The notes: generated by a model from the sequence alone, not told the origin. Shown: positions 25,429 through 33,990, numbered from the stretch's first letter. The stretch is 64,000 nt of DNA from Paenibacillus sp. FSL R7-0337 (GCF_037969875.1 NZ_CP150218.1:3844001-3908000), one strand, 5' to 3'. Translations and numbers: made by a program.

Positions 25429-26100
25429 TTACAATAAAGACGGCTCCATGACGCCATGGATAATAAATTGCACGATCTGACGGGTGGTCTGCTCTCTAAC
25501 CTGCGGAGAGTCCAGACTGCCGAACAAGTGCTCAAACCTTGAAGACGACTGCAGTGTCATTGCAATTATGTTCATGATCAGCCTCGGAAAGAGCGCCGGG
25601 TCCAGATCCGGGCGGAGAATTCCGTTCCTCTGGGCGGCCAGAGCAATTTCATGCATCTGAGGGTCATCGTCCGGACGATAGGGAATCTGATTCCAGGTCT
25701 TCCAGCCCTCTGCAGCTTCCCAGAACAGGATTCTCAGGTAACTCCGGTGCTCCAGCAGGAAGGAGACCGTCTGACGGGTCCAGTATTCCACGAAATTTTT
25801 GAATGCGGACGGGTCCTTCAGTAGCTGCTCATCCTTCAGCAGTTCGCTGATGAACGAGCCGGTGATCTGTTCGCCAATCTGGTCCGCCCGCTTGACCACT
25901 TCCGTGTACAACCCTAATTTGTCGCCATAATACTGGTAGATCAGGCTTTTGTTATACCCGGAAGCCTTCGCAATGGCATCAATCCGTGCCGCTGAGAAGC
26001 CGGACTCGGCAAAGATCTCCTCGGCTGCATCCAGGATAACGCCCCGGGTCCGGGCGGCATCGTAGATTTTGGCGCTGCGTTTGTTCCCTGTTGTGGTTAT
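25429..26100 (-). CDS. TetR-family regulator with apparent AUA start
   Basis: 223 residues if started at the ATA at 26098-26100. The frame opens after TAG 26113-26115 and has no ATG, GTG or TTG before a TTG at 25911, which would delete the entire HTH. From ATA the N-terminus reads I/M-T-T-T-G-N-K-R-S-A-K-I, then DAAEEIFAESGFSAARIDAI and ASGYNKSLIYQYYGDKLGLY, a complete TetR HTH. AGGGGGT lies 7 bp before the ATA, so a start there is well placed. An ATG-to-ATA change, real or an error, explains the frame. The C-terminal domain (WTRQTVSFLLEHRSYLRILFWEAAEGW) is intact. It precedes a drug exporter. Confidence 0.75.
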   Translation of the reverse strand: MTTTGNKRSAKIYDAARTRGVILDAAEEIFAESGFSAARIDAIAKASGYNKSLIYQYYGDKLGLYTEVVKRADQIGEQITGSFISELLKDEQLLKDPSAFKNFVEYWTRQTVSFLLEHRSYLRILFWEAAEGWKTWNQIPYRPDDDPQMHEIALAAQRNGILRPDLDPALFPRLIMNIIAMTLQSSSRFEHLFGSLDSPQVREQTTRQIVQFIIHGVMEPSLL

Positions 26101-26126
26101 GGTTGTTACCCCCTATTCTTATTTAT

Positions 26127-26140
26127 AACTAACTGGTTAG
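26127..26140. promoter_or_regulatory. TetR operator, regulator-proximal copy
   Basis: AACTAACTGGTTAG upstream of the TetR gene carries the CTAAC-N2-GTTAG palindrome and matches the operator upstream of the MFS gene, consistent with autoregulation. Confidence 0.65.
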
Positions 26141-26283
26141 ATTATAATCTGCATCCTGGCGGACGTCAAGCAGGGCTCTTACAGCATTGTCTGCGATACG
26201 TTACCAACAATTGGCACAAAACCAATTCACACCAATCGCGTCTAACTGGAGAGAGTTAAATCTATCCAAAAGGTGATGAATCC

Positions 26284-27324
26284 ATGACAACAAGAACGAC
26301 TATGCTGCTGTCTCTGCTAGGACTGGCCCTGACCGCTACGGTGGGCGGTTATGCCCATGCAGATGCAGCACCCTCACCCCAGCCCATCTCCATCTACCTT
26401 GACGGGCAGCAGCTTCAGCCGGAGACCCGGCCGCTAAATATCGGCGGGACTGTACTGGTCCCCATGCGCGGCTTGTTCGAAGCCCAGGGGGCTGAGCTCT
26501 CCTGGAACAATGCAAGCAAGACCGTAACTGCCGTCAAAGGCGGCACTGCACTTACCTATACCTTAGGCTCGTCCACAGCTCTGCTGAACGGGAAGACCAC
26601 CCAGCTGGCGGTACCGGGACAACTATCGCAAGGCTACAGTATGATTCCCCTGCGCTTCGTCAGTGAAGCCCTGGGCAGCGAGGTGAGCTGGGAGCCGGCT
26701 TCGGGCTCTGTCCTGATCTCCTCGGCGTCCGCCTATGAGACCTCGGTCACCTGGGGGGTCAACCTGCGCAGCACCCCGGATGCCGGGAGCAGTGCGGCTA
26801 GCCTGGGCCTGCTGCCCGCCGGAAGCAAGGTCCATGTCATCCGTGAGGTTGATGCCCTCTGGCTGGAGGTGCGGACCGCAGATCATATGAGAGGATATGT
26901 ATCTTCCAAGCCGAAATTCACGGATTACAGAAGCCCTTCCCTGCTGCAGAAGCAAGGGGAAGCCCTGATTGCTTCAGGTAAGAAATATCTGAATACCCCT
27001 TATGAATTTGGCGCTTCTCCTGACCAGACGAATACGTTCGACTGTTCTTCTTTTGTGAAGCGTGTATTCGGGGATACGCTTGGGATTGAGCTTCCCCGCG
27101 TCTCTTACGATCAGGCTCAGGAAGGCCGGAAGGTTGGCCTGGACGAGCTGCGCACCGGAGATCTGCTCTTCTTCACCGCCAGGGGCCTCGACATCGGACA
27201 TGTAGCCATCTACGCCGGAAATAACCGGATTCTGCATACCTACTCCAAGGAGCAGGGTGTACATATGGAGGATTTCAGCAGCAAGTGGAAGCAGCGGTTT
27301 GTTACCGCACGGCGGATTCTATAA
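26284..27324 (+). CDS. Secreted NlpC/P60 peptidase with copper-amine-oxidase-like and SH3 domains
   Basis: 346 residues, signal peptide cleaved near residue 27 (AHADAA). A stalk domain of the copper-amine-oxidase N type follows (about 30-145: RPLNIGGTVLVPMRGLFEAQGAELSW; YSMIPLRFVSEALGSEVSW), then a bacterial SH3-like region (about 150-205: VNLRSTPDAGSSAASLGLLPAGSKVHV) and an NlpC/P60 domain (about 220-346). The catalytic Cys is in NTFDCSSFVKRVF, the His in DIGHVAIYAGNNR. It probably cleaves peptidoglycan stem peptides in the cell wall. AAAAGGTGATGAATCC precedes the ATG. Confidence 0.92.
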   Translation: MTTRTTMLLSLLGLALTATVGGYAHADAAPSPQPISIYLDGQQLQPETRPLNIGGTVLVPMRGLFEAQGAELSWNNASKTVTAVKGGTALTYTLGSSTALLNGKTTQLAVPGQLSQGYSMIPLRFVSEALGSEVSWEPASGSVLISSASAYETSVTWGVNLRSTPDAGSSAASLGLLPAGSKVHVIREVDALWLEVRTADHMRGYVSSKPKFTDYRSPSLLQKQGEALIASGKKYLNTPYEFGASPDQTNTFDCSSFVKRVFGDTLGIELPRVSYDQAQEGRKVGLDELRTGDLLFFTARGLDIGHVAIYAGNNRILHTYSKEQGVHMEDFSSKWKQRFVTARRIL

Positions 27325-27406
27325 CGAAGGAGAGTTCGGGAACCCCTGTAGCAGTTGGATTTTCTACACTTGCTGCCTAAGCAAATGCCCCTTCAGGAGT
27401 GACAGT

Positions 27407-27531
27407 TGGAAATAAGGCACTTAATCTGACCAAACGCAGCCGAGTCTATAAGATTCGGTGAATTAGGTGTACTTTTTCCAACTGCTTCTTCATATGACTT
27501 CATTCCGCCAGAAATAAGTGCCCTATTTCCA
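27407..27531. repeat. Element with 17-bp inverted terminal arms
   Basis: TGGAAATAAGGCACTTA (27407-27423) and TAAGTGCCCTATTTCCA (27515-27531) are inverted copies with one mismatch, 91 bp apart. A second inverted pair, AGTTGGAAA and TTTCCAACT, is nested at the left arm and at about 27475. No ORF. Lies between two convergent genes; may be a MITE-like remnant or a large hairpin. Confidence 0.55.
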
Positions 27532-27562
27532 TCTCTTCGCACCCGCTTCTTGCTGTTTCTTG

Positions 27563-27904
27563 CTAGGCCTTGCGCACAAACTCCGATTTCAGCTTCATTG
27601 CGCCGAACCCGTCGATTTTGCAATCGATATCATGGTCGCCGTCCACCAGACGGATATTCTTCACCTTCGTGCCTATCTTCAGAACGGACGAGCTGCCTTT
27701 GACTTTGAGATCTTTAATCACCGTTACGGTGTCTCCGTCAGCCAGGACATTGCCGTTAGCATCCTTCACTACCTTCTCATCATCGCCACTTGCGCCCGCT
27801 GCATCCAGAGACCACTCATGTGCACACTCCGGGCAGACCAGCAGCGCTCCATCCTCATAGGTATACACAGAGCCACATTGCGGGCAATTCGGTAATTCAT
27901 TCAT
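27563..27904 (-). CDS. yjdM: YjdM/PhnA-family zinc-ribbon protein
   Basis: 113 residues. The N-terminus has a zinc ribbon, [25 protein letters not shown], with two CxxC pairs. The C-terminal KOW/SH3-like domain contains the family blocks [26 protein letters not shown] and [33 protein letters not shown]. Length is normal. The protein was once tied to alkylphosphonate use, but phn genes are absent here; its real function is unclear. Confidence 0.95.
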   Translation of the reverse strand: MNELPNCPQCGSVYTYEDGALLVCPECAHEWSLDAAGASGDDEKVVKDANGNVLADGDTVTVIKDLKVKGSSSVLKIGTKVKNIRLVDGDHDIDCKIDGFGAMKLKSEFVRKA

Positions 27905-28053
27905 TGATTAATAATCTCCATTTCTGCTTAATGCATGTTGTATTGGGTAAGTCTGCTTTATTTTAGCATATTCCTGCGCATGGTAGTTGATTAGATCACA
28001 TAATTATATTAATATCTAATTAGATATATAATTAATTATAAGCGGGTGATGAT

Positions 28054-28539
28054 ATGATTTGGTTAGAACCAGTACTGGACCCGTTAGCGCCGGAGAGTCT
28101 GGATATTCAGGCCTCCATCCTGAACTCTCAGCCTGAATTCAACCAGATGGTCCTGCATAAGGCGTTTCTGGAGCCCCTGGAGCTGGAGGAGGAGAACCGC
28201 AACAACCTCACCATGGGGGAGAAAATGCTATACATCAGAAGCCATGACCGGATTGCCGGTCTGATCACCTACCTGCCTGACTATAGCGCGGATCATTATC
28301 CGTGGATCGGCCTGCTGGTGATTCACCGGCAATACAGCCGGCAGGGGATCGGAAAAACCGCCGTACATGAGCTGGAGCGAATGTTCAGGAATCATGGCCT
28401 CAGCGCCGTCAGACTAGCCGTTCAGCTGGAGAACAAGGCCGGGGAGGCCTTCTGGACCCGAAACGGGTTCGCCCCGGTCAGAAGAGCGACCGATAACCAC
28501 AATAACGAAGTGGATGTTTACGAGAAGCAGTTTAGATGA
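28054..28539 (+). CDS. GNAT-family N-acetyltransferase
   Basis: 161 residues. The acetyl-CoA loop is RQYSRQGIGKTAVHELERMFRNHG (about 89-112) and the C-terminal NKAGEAFWTRNGFAPVRRAT block is typical. GCGGGTGATGAT provides the ribosome binding site. The upstream 100 bp are AT-rich with overlapping palindromes around ATCTAATTAGAT. Acceptor unknown. Confidence 0.85.
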   Translation: MIWLEPVLDPLAPESLDIQASILNSQPEFNQMVLHKAFLEPLELEEENRNNLTMGEKMLYIRSHDRIAGLITYLPDYSADHYPWIGLLVIHRQYSRQGIGKTAVHELERMFRNHGLSAVRLAVQLENKAGEAFWTRNGFAPVRRATDNHNNEVDVYEKQFR

Positions 28540-28608
28540 ATGGCCGGTGTGGTAATAATTAGGATGTAGACTATTCCATTTCAATGGATATGCGGGAGGG
28601 ATACGAGC

Positions 28609-29583
28609 GTGAATGAGGGCAAGAATAAAGCTGACTTAGCCGGACAACTGCTGGCAGGGGAGCAAGCTGAGGCTGAAGGGCTTGCCGCCAAGGCTGTAGA
28701 CGCGATCGAGAACCTGTCCGGTGTGCATCCCGGATACCGCCGCGCCCATGCAGCGGGAGTCTGCTGCCGCGGCTTCTTCCGGCCGAGCGGACTGGGGAAG
28801 GAATTCACGGAGGCGGAACACCTTCAGGAGCAGCAGGTGAATACCATTATCCGCTTCTCAGGCAGTTCCACCGATCCAGCACTTGCGGATCTGCTCTCCC
28901 CTGCCAAGGGGATGGCTGTCCAGTTCATCCTGCCGGATGGCGAGGTGACGAATCTGGTTGGAGTGACCGTCCCTGTCTTTTTTGCGCGGACCCCGGAGTC
29001 CTTCATCGATATTGTACATATGGCCCACCGGCTGCGGACCGGAACACTCGGACCGATTGAGCTGATGAAGGAAATTGTCAGCCACTTCAGCGAGAGCAAG
29101 GAGGCCCTGCTCGCTGTGCGGCGGCTGAAGCCGCCTGCCAGCTACGCCGAATGCCACTATTACTGCATACATGCTTATATGCTGGTCAATGCAGAAGGCA
29201 GGCAGCGGCCTGTCCGGTTCGAGTGGGTTCCCGAGACGGGTGTGCGCACACTGACGCTGGAAGAGGCAGCGCAGCAACCGGACCGCTATCTGGAGGATGA
29301 GCTGGAGCTGCGCTTCAAGGATGAGCCGGCCATCTTCCAACTGGTCGCTGTTCTTGGAGAGGAAGGCGATGCTACGGATGATCCTACCCGTGCCTGGCCC
29401 GGAGAGCGCCGGAGAATCGATCTCGGGCGGCTGCATATTTCAGAGATCTGCCCCGATCCGAAAGATCTGCTCATGGACCCTACGATCCTTACAACCGGCA
29501 TGCTCCTCTCGGATGACCCGATTCTGAGGTTCCGCAGCGCGGCCTACGCCGAATCTTATGGACGGCGGATCGAAGGAAGGTAG
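28609..29583 (+). CDS. Mini-catalase / SrpA-like heme protein
   Basis: 324 residues, GTG start with GGGAGGGAT upstream. Shorter than clade 3 catalases (about 480 aa) and lacking their C-terminal region, as in the SrpA group. The distal His is in HPGYRRAHAAGVCCRGFF (His47), followed by IIRFSGSSTDP, which is the catalase RFS segment. The proximal heme Tyr is probably Tyr313 in FRSAAYAESYGRR. Such one-domain proteins often act as organic-peroxide-dependent peroxidases. A strong terminator follows. Confidence 0.85.
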   Translation: MNEGKNKADLAGQLLAGEQAEAEGLAAKAVDAIENLSGVHPGYRRAHAAGVCCRGFFRPSGLGKEFTEAEHLQEQQVNTIIRFSGSSTDPALADLLSPAKGMAVQFILPDGEVTNLVGVTVPVFFARTPESFIDIVHMAHRLRTGTLGPIELMKEIVSHFSESKEALLAVRRLKPPASYAECHYYCIHAYMLVNAEGRQRPVRFEWVPETGVRTLTLEEAAQQPDRYLEDELELRFKDEPAIFQLVAVLGEEGDATDDPTRAWPGERRRIDLGRLHISEICPDPKDLLMDPTILTTGMLLSDDPILRFRSAAYAESYGRRIEGR

Positions 29584-29616
29584 CTGCTGCCTGCTGCGAC
29601 AGATTTATACCGGCCC

Positions 29617-29652
29617 AGCGCCAAAGGGACACTGCGCCCTTTGGCGCTTTTG
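29617..29652 (+). terminator. Terminator of the mini-catalase gene
   Basis: Perfect 12-bp stem AGCGCCAAAGGG / CCCTTTGGCGCT with an 8-nt loop, then TTTTG. Confidence 0.88.
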
Positions 29653-29716
29653 ATTCAAACGCTATACTTAGTTGGTTAATGGATATTAATCCGGTTACAA
29701 GAGAAAGGAGTGCAGT

Positions 29717-30604
29717 ATGCAGCAGGCCATGGTCATCATGAACCCGTCGTCCGGCAAGGCAGAGGCGCGGGATTATATCAGAGCAGCGGAAGAGGTGCTG
29801 CAAGGCGCAGGGTATCAGGTAACCGTCCAGGAGACCGCAGGGGAAGGAGATGCAACCGCCTTCTGCCTCCAGGCATGCGCCGAGTGCTATGATCTGGTGG
29901 TTGCCATTGGAGGAGACGGGACGCTCCACGAGACGATGAACGGCCTTACAGATCAGCAGCACCGCCCCACACTTGGCATTGTGCCGATGGGCACTGTCAA
30001 TGATTTCGCCCGCGCGCTACAGATTCCGCTTATTCCTGAAGAGGCAATCCAGAGCCTGGCTTCGCCACGGACCCGAAGAGTCGATATGGGCCGGCTGAAT
30101 GACCGGCTGTTCGTCAATGTGGTAGCCGCAGGCTCTCTGGCAGGCTCCCTCTCCTCGGTCAGCTCCGAAGACAAGAGCCGGCTCGGGTTCCTTGCTTATC
30201 TAAAAGAGGGCATTAAGGAGCTGGCCAGCAATACTGCACATCCCCTGACGATTACTCACGACGGGGAGATCTGGGAAGGCTCCTCCCCGCTGTTCATTGC
30301 TGCACTGACGAATTCCGTAGGCGGCTTCGAGAAGCTTGCTCCTGCTGCCGCTGTAGATGACGGCCTGCTCCATTGCTTCATCGTCAAGGACCTGCACCTG
30401 CTGAATTCCGTTACGGTCAGCATCTCCCTGCTGCTCGGCAATCTGCGGAATCATAAGGATGTCATCTATTTCACAGCCAAGGAGGTCTCCGTCCGCTCCA
30501 CTCAGCCAGTACAGACGAATGTGGATGGCGAGCAAGGTCCGCAGCTGCCGATCCGCTTAAGCACCATTCCGCGCCATATTCAGGTCGTGGTGCCGGAGGA
30601 ATGA
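29717..30604 (+). CDS. Diacylglycerol kinase-like lipid kinase (DagK/YegS/BmrU family)
   Basis: 295 residues. MNPSSGK at the start and VVAIGGDGTLHETMNGL near 60-78 form the nucleotide site; LGIVPMGTVNDFARAL near 92-107 is the third conserved block. The C-terminal beta-sandwich includes NSVGGFEKLAPAAAVDDGLLHC. It phosphorylates a lipid alcohol such as diacylglycerol at the inner membrane face. AGAAAGGAGTGCAGT is the ribosome binding site. Apparently monocistronic. Confidence 0.93.
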   Translation: MQQAMVIMNPSSGKAEARDYIRAAEEVLQGAGYQVTVQETAGEGDATAFCLQACAECYDLVVAIGGDGTLHETMNGLTDQQHRPTLGIVPMGTVNDFARALQIPLIPEEAIQSLASPRTRRVDMGRLNDRLFVNVVAAGSLAGSLSSVSSEDKSRLGFLAYLKEGIKELASNTAHPLTITHDGEIWEGSSPLFIAALTNSVGGFEKLAPAAAVDDGLLHCFIVKDLHLLNSVTVSISLLLGNLRNHKDVIYFTAKEVSVRSTQPVQTNVDGEQGPQLPIRLSTIPRHIQVVVPEE

Positions 30605-30665
30605 CCGACTAAGGCACTCCAGACTACAGGATACAGGGTACAGGAAGCCGGGACAAGCCTCTTCC

Positions 30666-31541
30666 TCAACTGATTCCATGCAGCTCTGCGAAGTCCTCAT
30701 CCAGTGTCCATTCCAGACGTCTGACCCATTCACGCTGCACTTCCTTGGGCGCTATCTGCAGGCGGTGCAGGATATTCCATACCCTGTACAGACTCGCCGC
30801 CTTCATCTGTTGCGGCGTGAAGGACAGCGGGTTAACAGACAGATAGCCCTGCAAGAAGGCCGTGTTAAGCAGCACGGATTGTACGGGATAATGATGCTTC
30901 GTGAACCAGCAGACCCAGGCTACATCATTCAGCGGGCTGCCCCATTCCGCCCATTCCCAGTCCAGCACATGCAGCAGATCATCGCCTTCACAGAGCAGAT
31001 TATGTACTCCGTAATCGCCATGGGTCAGGACCCACGGAAGCTCCCCGGCCTCCGCCGCAGACAGAAAGTGAAGCGACTGCCTGCCGAGAGCGGCGGGGAC
31101 GAATTCCAGCTTTTGAATCACCTGACTCAGTGCAGATCTGTTGCTGAGCCGGATCTCTGTCTCTTGCGGCTGATAAGGGCGGGAATGAATCTGGGCAGCC
31201 AGCAGCTGCCCCATTCTGCTGTAGATCCGCCCGGCTCTTGTCCAGTCCCTGGCATCCAGAACGGATTGGGCGTTCCCGCCCTGCATGCAGTCCATGATGA
31301 TGATGCGCATCCCCTCCATCTCCGCCACCTCATGCACCACCGGGGTATCACAGCTTCCCTGCACCAGCCGCATCACCTGAACCTCATTGAGAGTGTCTTC
31401 ATTGGACAGATTTGTTATTTTGGCTACAAGCGGCGGCTCCGCCCCCGCCATCAGATAGGTGAGATTCGTATATCCCCCTGTCAGCCGTTCCAGCCGGCAG
31501 GCATATCTTGCTTCCAGACCTCTGATGATGTTCTCAATCAT
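30666..31541 (-). CDS. Aminoglycoside phosphotransferase (APH) family kinase
   Basis: 291 residues. The small lobe has LTGGYTNLTYLM and PLVAKITN (ATP-binding Lys). The catalytic loop is VLTHGDYGVHNLL, the metal-binding segment LLHVLDWEWAEWGSPLNDVAW. It fits the APH/choline-kinase fold. Relatives phosphorylate antibiotics, sugars or methylthioribose; the target here is unknown. AGAGAGGGATTCATATC precedes the ATG. The interspersed repeat copy B lies just upstream. Confidence 0.85.
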   Translation of the reverse strand: MIENIIRGLEARYACRLERLTGGYTNLTYLMAGAEPPLVAKITNLSNEDTLNEVQVMRLVQGSCDTPVVHEVAEMEGMRIIIMDCMQGGNAQSVLDARDWTRAGRIYSRMGQLLAAQIHSRPYQPQETEIRLSNRSALSQVIQKLEFVPAALGRQSLHFLSAAEAGELPWVLTHGDYGVHNLLCEGDDLLHVLDWEWAEWGSPLNDVAWVCWFTKHHYPVQSVLLNTAFLQGYLSVNPLSFTPQQMKAASLYRVWNILHRLQIAPKEVQREWVRRLEWTLDEDFAELHGIS

Positions 31542-31579
31542 GATATGAATCCCTCTCTTTTCCCTTCAGTAGACCCTAT

Positions 31580-31682
31580 GCCAAGTGAAAACGACTTTGC
31601 CATCCTTTTAGGGACGGCACCGTTTCAGCGAGAAATAGAAGGATAAGTTATCGTGTGCAACGTATAAATCCTTATATTTCAA
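31580..31682. repeat. Interspersed hairpin repeat, copy B
   Basis: About 103 bp, same orientation as copy A at 15609-15709 and differing by about a dozen substitutions and short indels. The hairpin substitutions are partly compensatory or G-U compatible. It is placed 40 bp upstream of a minus-strand gene, as copy A lies about 100 bp upstream of a minus-strand gene. The rest of the 31542-31852 gap holds no ORF. Confidence 0.75.
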
Positions 31683-31759
31683 GAATATCACATGCTCCAT
31701 TTCATTACAGATTAAGCTATTCTGCACAAGCAGCTCTAGGCTTCAGCCCTCTCTGTACA

Positions 31760-31796
31760 GCAAAGAGACCGGCAAGAGAATCCCGGCCAGTCTGCT
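31760..31796 (-). terminator. Weak terminator of the DinB gene
   Basis: On the minus strand AGACTGGC pairs with GCCGGTCT (one mismatch), followed by CTTTGC. The T tract is poor. Confidence 0.45.
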
Positions 31797-31852
31797 TGGG
31801 TCATGCCTCTTAGCGGTCCCTACGCACAGCCAATACCTGCCCTGGACGGTGC

Positions 31853-32335
31853 TTATGCTTGTGGCCTGAACGGGACGTACAGCTTGCGGATCAACACCAT
31901 TTGACCGATATGATAGGCATTATGAGTTGCCGCATTGCTAATGATCTCCCACCATGCAGCCGGTACCGGGAACCCGTTCACCTGCTCCTCCAGCCCTTCC
32001 TCAGACAACAGACTCTGCCAGTTCAAGAGCGCCTGCAGCAGCCTTCCGCGCAGCTCACTGAACGCAATATCTGCCGGAAGCCTGAAGCTGAGGTTATTAT
32101 CCTTAACCGGAGGCACAGCGTCCATATGCCCCTCGCGGTACCGTGTCTGCCAGGCTTCATTCCAGTACAGCAAATGCTGGGTAAGCTCAGCTATGCTGTT
32201 GACTCCTTCACCGGGCTTCCAGAACGCTTCCTCCTCGGTCACGTCCTCCACAGCCTGCATATAGGGAAGATGCCAGCTGGGATCGTTGGCCCCGGCCAGC
32301 AATTGATTGGCAAGCACATCCTTGGCATGAATCAT
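31853..32335 (-). CDS. DinB-superfamily protein (putative metal-dependent thiol transferase fold)
   Basis: 160 residues forming the DinB four-helix bundle. The likely metal ligands are His54 (IAELTQHLLYW) and the paired His in NAATHNAYHIGQMVLIRK near 138-152. These proteins resemble bacillithiol S-transferases (BstA/YfiT). AGAGTGAAGGAATG is the ribosome binding site. No partner gene is evident. Confidence 0.88.
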   Translation of the reverse strand: MIHAKDVLANQLLAGANDPSWHLPYMQAVEDVTEEEAFWKPGEGVNSIAELTQHLLYWNEAWQTRYREGHMDAVPPVKDNNLSFRLPADIAFSELRGRLLQALLNWQSLLSEEGLEEQVNGFPVPAAWWEIISNAATHNAYHIGQMVLIRKLYVPFRPQA

Positions 32336-32411
32336 TCCTTCACTCTCCTCTACTCCGCATTCCGTTATATTCTAAGTAAAGCCCCCTTCCCTACCGGGAA
32401 CGAGGACTTCT

Positions 32412-32957
32412 CTACTGGCTGGAGGGCTTGTATTCGCTCAGCTTGCCGTAATAGACTAGATGCAGCCGGTCGCTCTGCCGGAAGTCATCCGGGGTGACGA
32501 GTGCAGGCAGCTTGTTCCACAGCTTAATGCCCGAGCGCTCCAGAATCTCGGCAACGAACTGCGAACAGAAATACGAGTTGCTGAACTCCACCGGCTCCTT
32601 CAAGGCAATGCCGATGACGCCTAGGATATTGTAAAGATACTTCTGGCGGCTGCGGATGAAGACCTGGAGCACCCGCTTCATTTTCTCAACCTCACGGTCC
32701 GTAACCTGAAGCTCGTAGATGACGCAGGTCGTCTCCGGGTATTTGCTGTAGGTGCCTGTGCGGATATCTTCCTTCACGAACCCGCCGTTCAGCGGATTGG
32801 CCGGATGCTTCCTTCCAAAGCTATATAGCTCGGACAGCTCCCGGTTAAAGGAGATCGAGGCATGATTATACGGCGCTTTGGTATAGCCCTGAATGAGCCT
32901 CGTGAACAGCGTTCCCGTATTGGTGAGCATGATGTACACCGATGGATCTGCTGACAT
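32412..32957 (-). CDS. Permuted papain-like (NlpC/P60, YiiX-type) hydrolase
   Basis: 181 residues. The circularly permuted papain order is visible: His first in APYNHASISFNREL (about 28-41), Cys later in NSYFCSQFVAEILERSG (about 126-142). No signal peptide, so probably cytosolic. YiiX/YebB-like and related LRAT-like enzymes act on lipids or peptides; the substrate is unknown. The start is followed by ADPSVYIMLTNTGTLFTRLIQ, typical of the group. Confidence 0.8.
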   Translation of the reverse strand: MSADPSVYIMLTNTGTLFTRLIQGYTKAPYNHASISFNRELSELYSFGRKHPANPLNGGFVKEDIRTGTYSKYPETTCVIYELQVTDREVEKMKRVLQVFIRSRQKYLYNILGVIGIALKEPVEFSNSYFCSQFVAEILERSGIKLWNKLPALVTPDDFRQSDRLHLVYYGKLSEYKPSSQ

Positions 32958-33075
32958 TTACAATATTTCCCCTTATCAAGTCGGTTGTTTTGCTTCATAA
33001 TAAGCTGGACGCTCTATCTATTTTAGCATAAAATTCCTATATTGAAATGATACCCGAGACAAGTTGGTGATTGTA

Positions 33076-33990
33076 ATGAACCGTTCTTTATTCACACTAG
33101 TTCTGATCTTTGCAGCTCTATCGGTGATCCATGTGCTGTATCTTGTGGTCAGCAAATTACAGAAGGACAAGGATTATACCGGAATCGGCTTCCGCATCCG
33201 AACCTGGTGGGGCATGCTGTTCATCTTCTGCCTGGCTACCCTGTCCAATTCGGTCGTGTCCCTGCTGTCCCTGATGGTCCTGAGCTTCTTCGCCCTTAAG
33301 GAATACTTCTCCATGATCCGCACCCGAAAAGCAGACCGCAGGCTGTTCCTCTGGGCGTACCTGTCCATTCCGCTGCAGTTCTACTGGATCTACATTGAGT
33401 GGTACGGGATGTTCATTATCTTCATTCCAGTCTATGTGTTCCTGCTGCTGCCGATTCCCCGGCTGATTAACAAGGGAACGCTCGGCTTCCTGCGCGGTGT
33501 CAGCGCGGTGCAGTGGGGACTGATGCTGATGGTCTTCGGGCTTAGCCATCTGGCCTATTTCCAGTTCGCCACGCCGGAATACGGCGCAGGGCTGGTTCTC
33601 TTCCTGGTGGTGCTGACCCAGCTCAATGATGCTGTGCATTATCTGGCCTCGCTCTACATCGGCAAGCACCGGATCGTCCCGACCGCGAATCCCCACCTGA
33701 CCTGGGAAGGCTTCGTCTGCGCGTTCGTGGTGACTACAGCAGTCTCGTACCTGAGCTATTCTCATCTTACACCGCTGAATCCGGCCTTTGGCTATCTCTC
33801 CGGCATGCTGATCAGTCTCAGCGGCTTCTTCGGCAGCCTGACAGTCTCCGTACTCAAGCGGGATCTGCTGATCGGGGATGACGACAAATTCGCAGCGCTG
33901 CAAAAAAGCTACCTGAGCCGCGTAGACAGTCTTGCCTACACCGCACCGGTATTCTTCCATGTCATCCGCTACTATTTCGACTTCATGTAG
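33076..33990 (+). CDS. CDP-diacylglycerol synthase-like membrane protein
   Basis: 304 residues from ATG 33076; GTG 33067 or TTG 33064 are also possible and no start has a strong ribosome binding site. Eight or more TM helices. The C-terminal part carries CdsA elements: LNDAVHYLASLYIGKHRIVPTANPHLTWEG (about 188-217) and SGFFGSLTVSVLKRDLLIGDDDKFAALQKSYLSRVDSLAYTAPVFFH, the CDP-DAG synthase signature region with its paired Asp. It would make CDP-diacylglycerol or a related CDP-lipid. It is not next to dxr or uppS as the main cdsA usually is, so it is likely a second copy. Confidence 0.85.
   Translation: MNRSLFTLVLIFAALSVIHVLYLVVSKLQKDKDYTGIGFRIRTWWGMLFIFCLATLSNSVVSLLSLMVLSFFALKEYFSMIRTRKADRRLFLWAYLSIPLQFYWIYIEWYGMFIIFIPVYVFLLLPIPRLINKGTLGFLRGVSAVQWGLMLMVFGLSHLAYFQFATPEYGAGLVLFLVVLTQLNDAVHYLASLYIGKHRIVPTANPHLTWEGFVCAFVVTTAVSYLSYSHLTPLNPAFGYLSGMLISLSGFFGSLTVSVLKRDLLIGDDDKFAALQKSYLSRVDSLAYTAPVFFHVIRYYFDFM

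Noticed and set aside
30678..31646. 322-codon plus-strand ORF opposite the APH-family kinase
   Set aside because: The kinase motifs on the minus strand are decisive; the antisense frame is Gln/His/Arg-rich and starts without a ribosome binding site.
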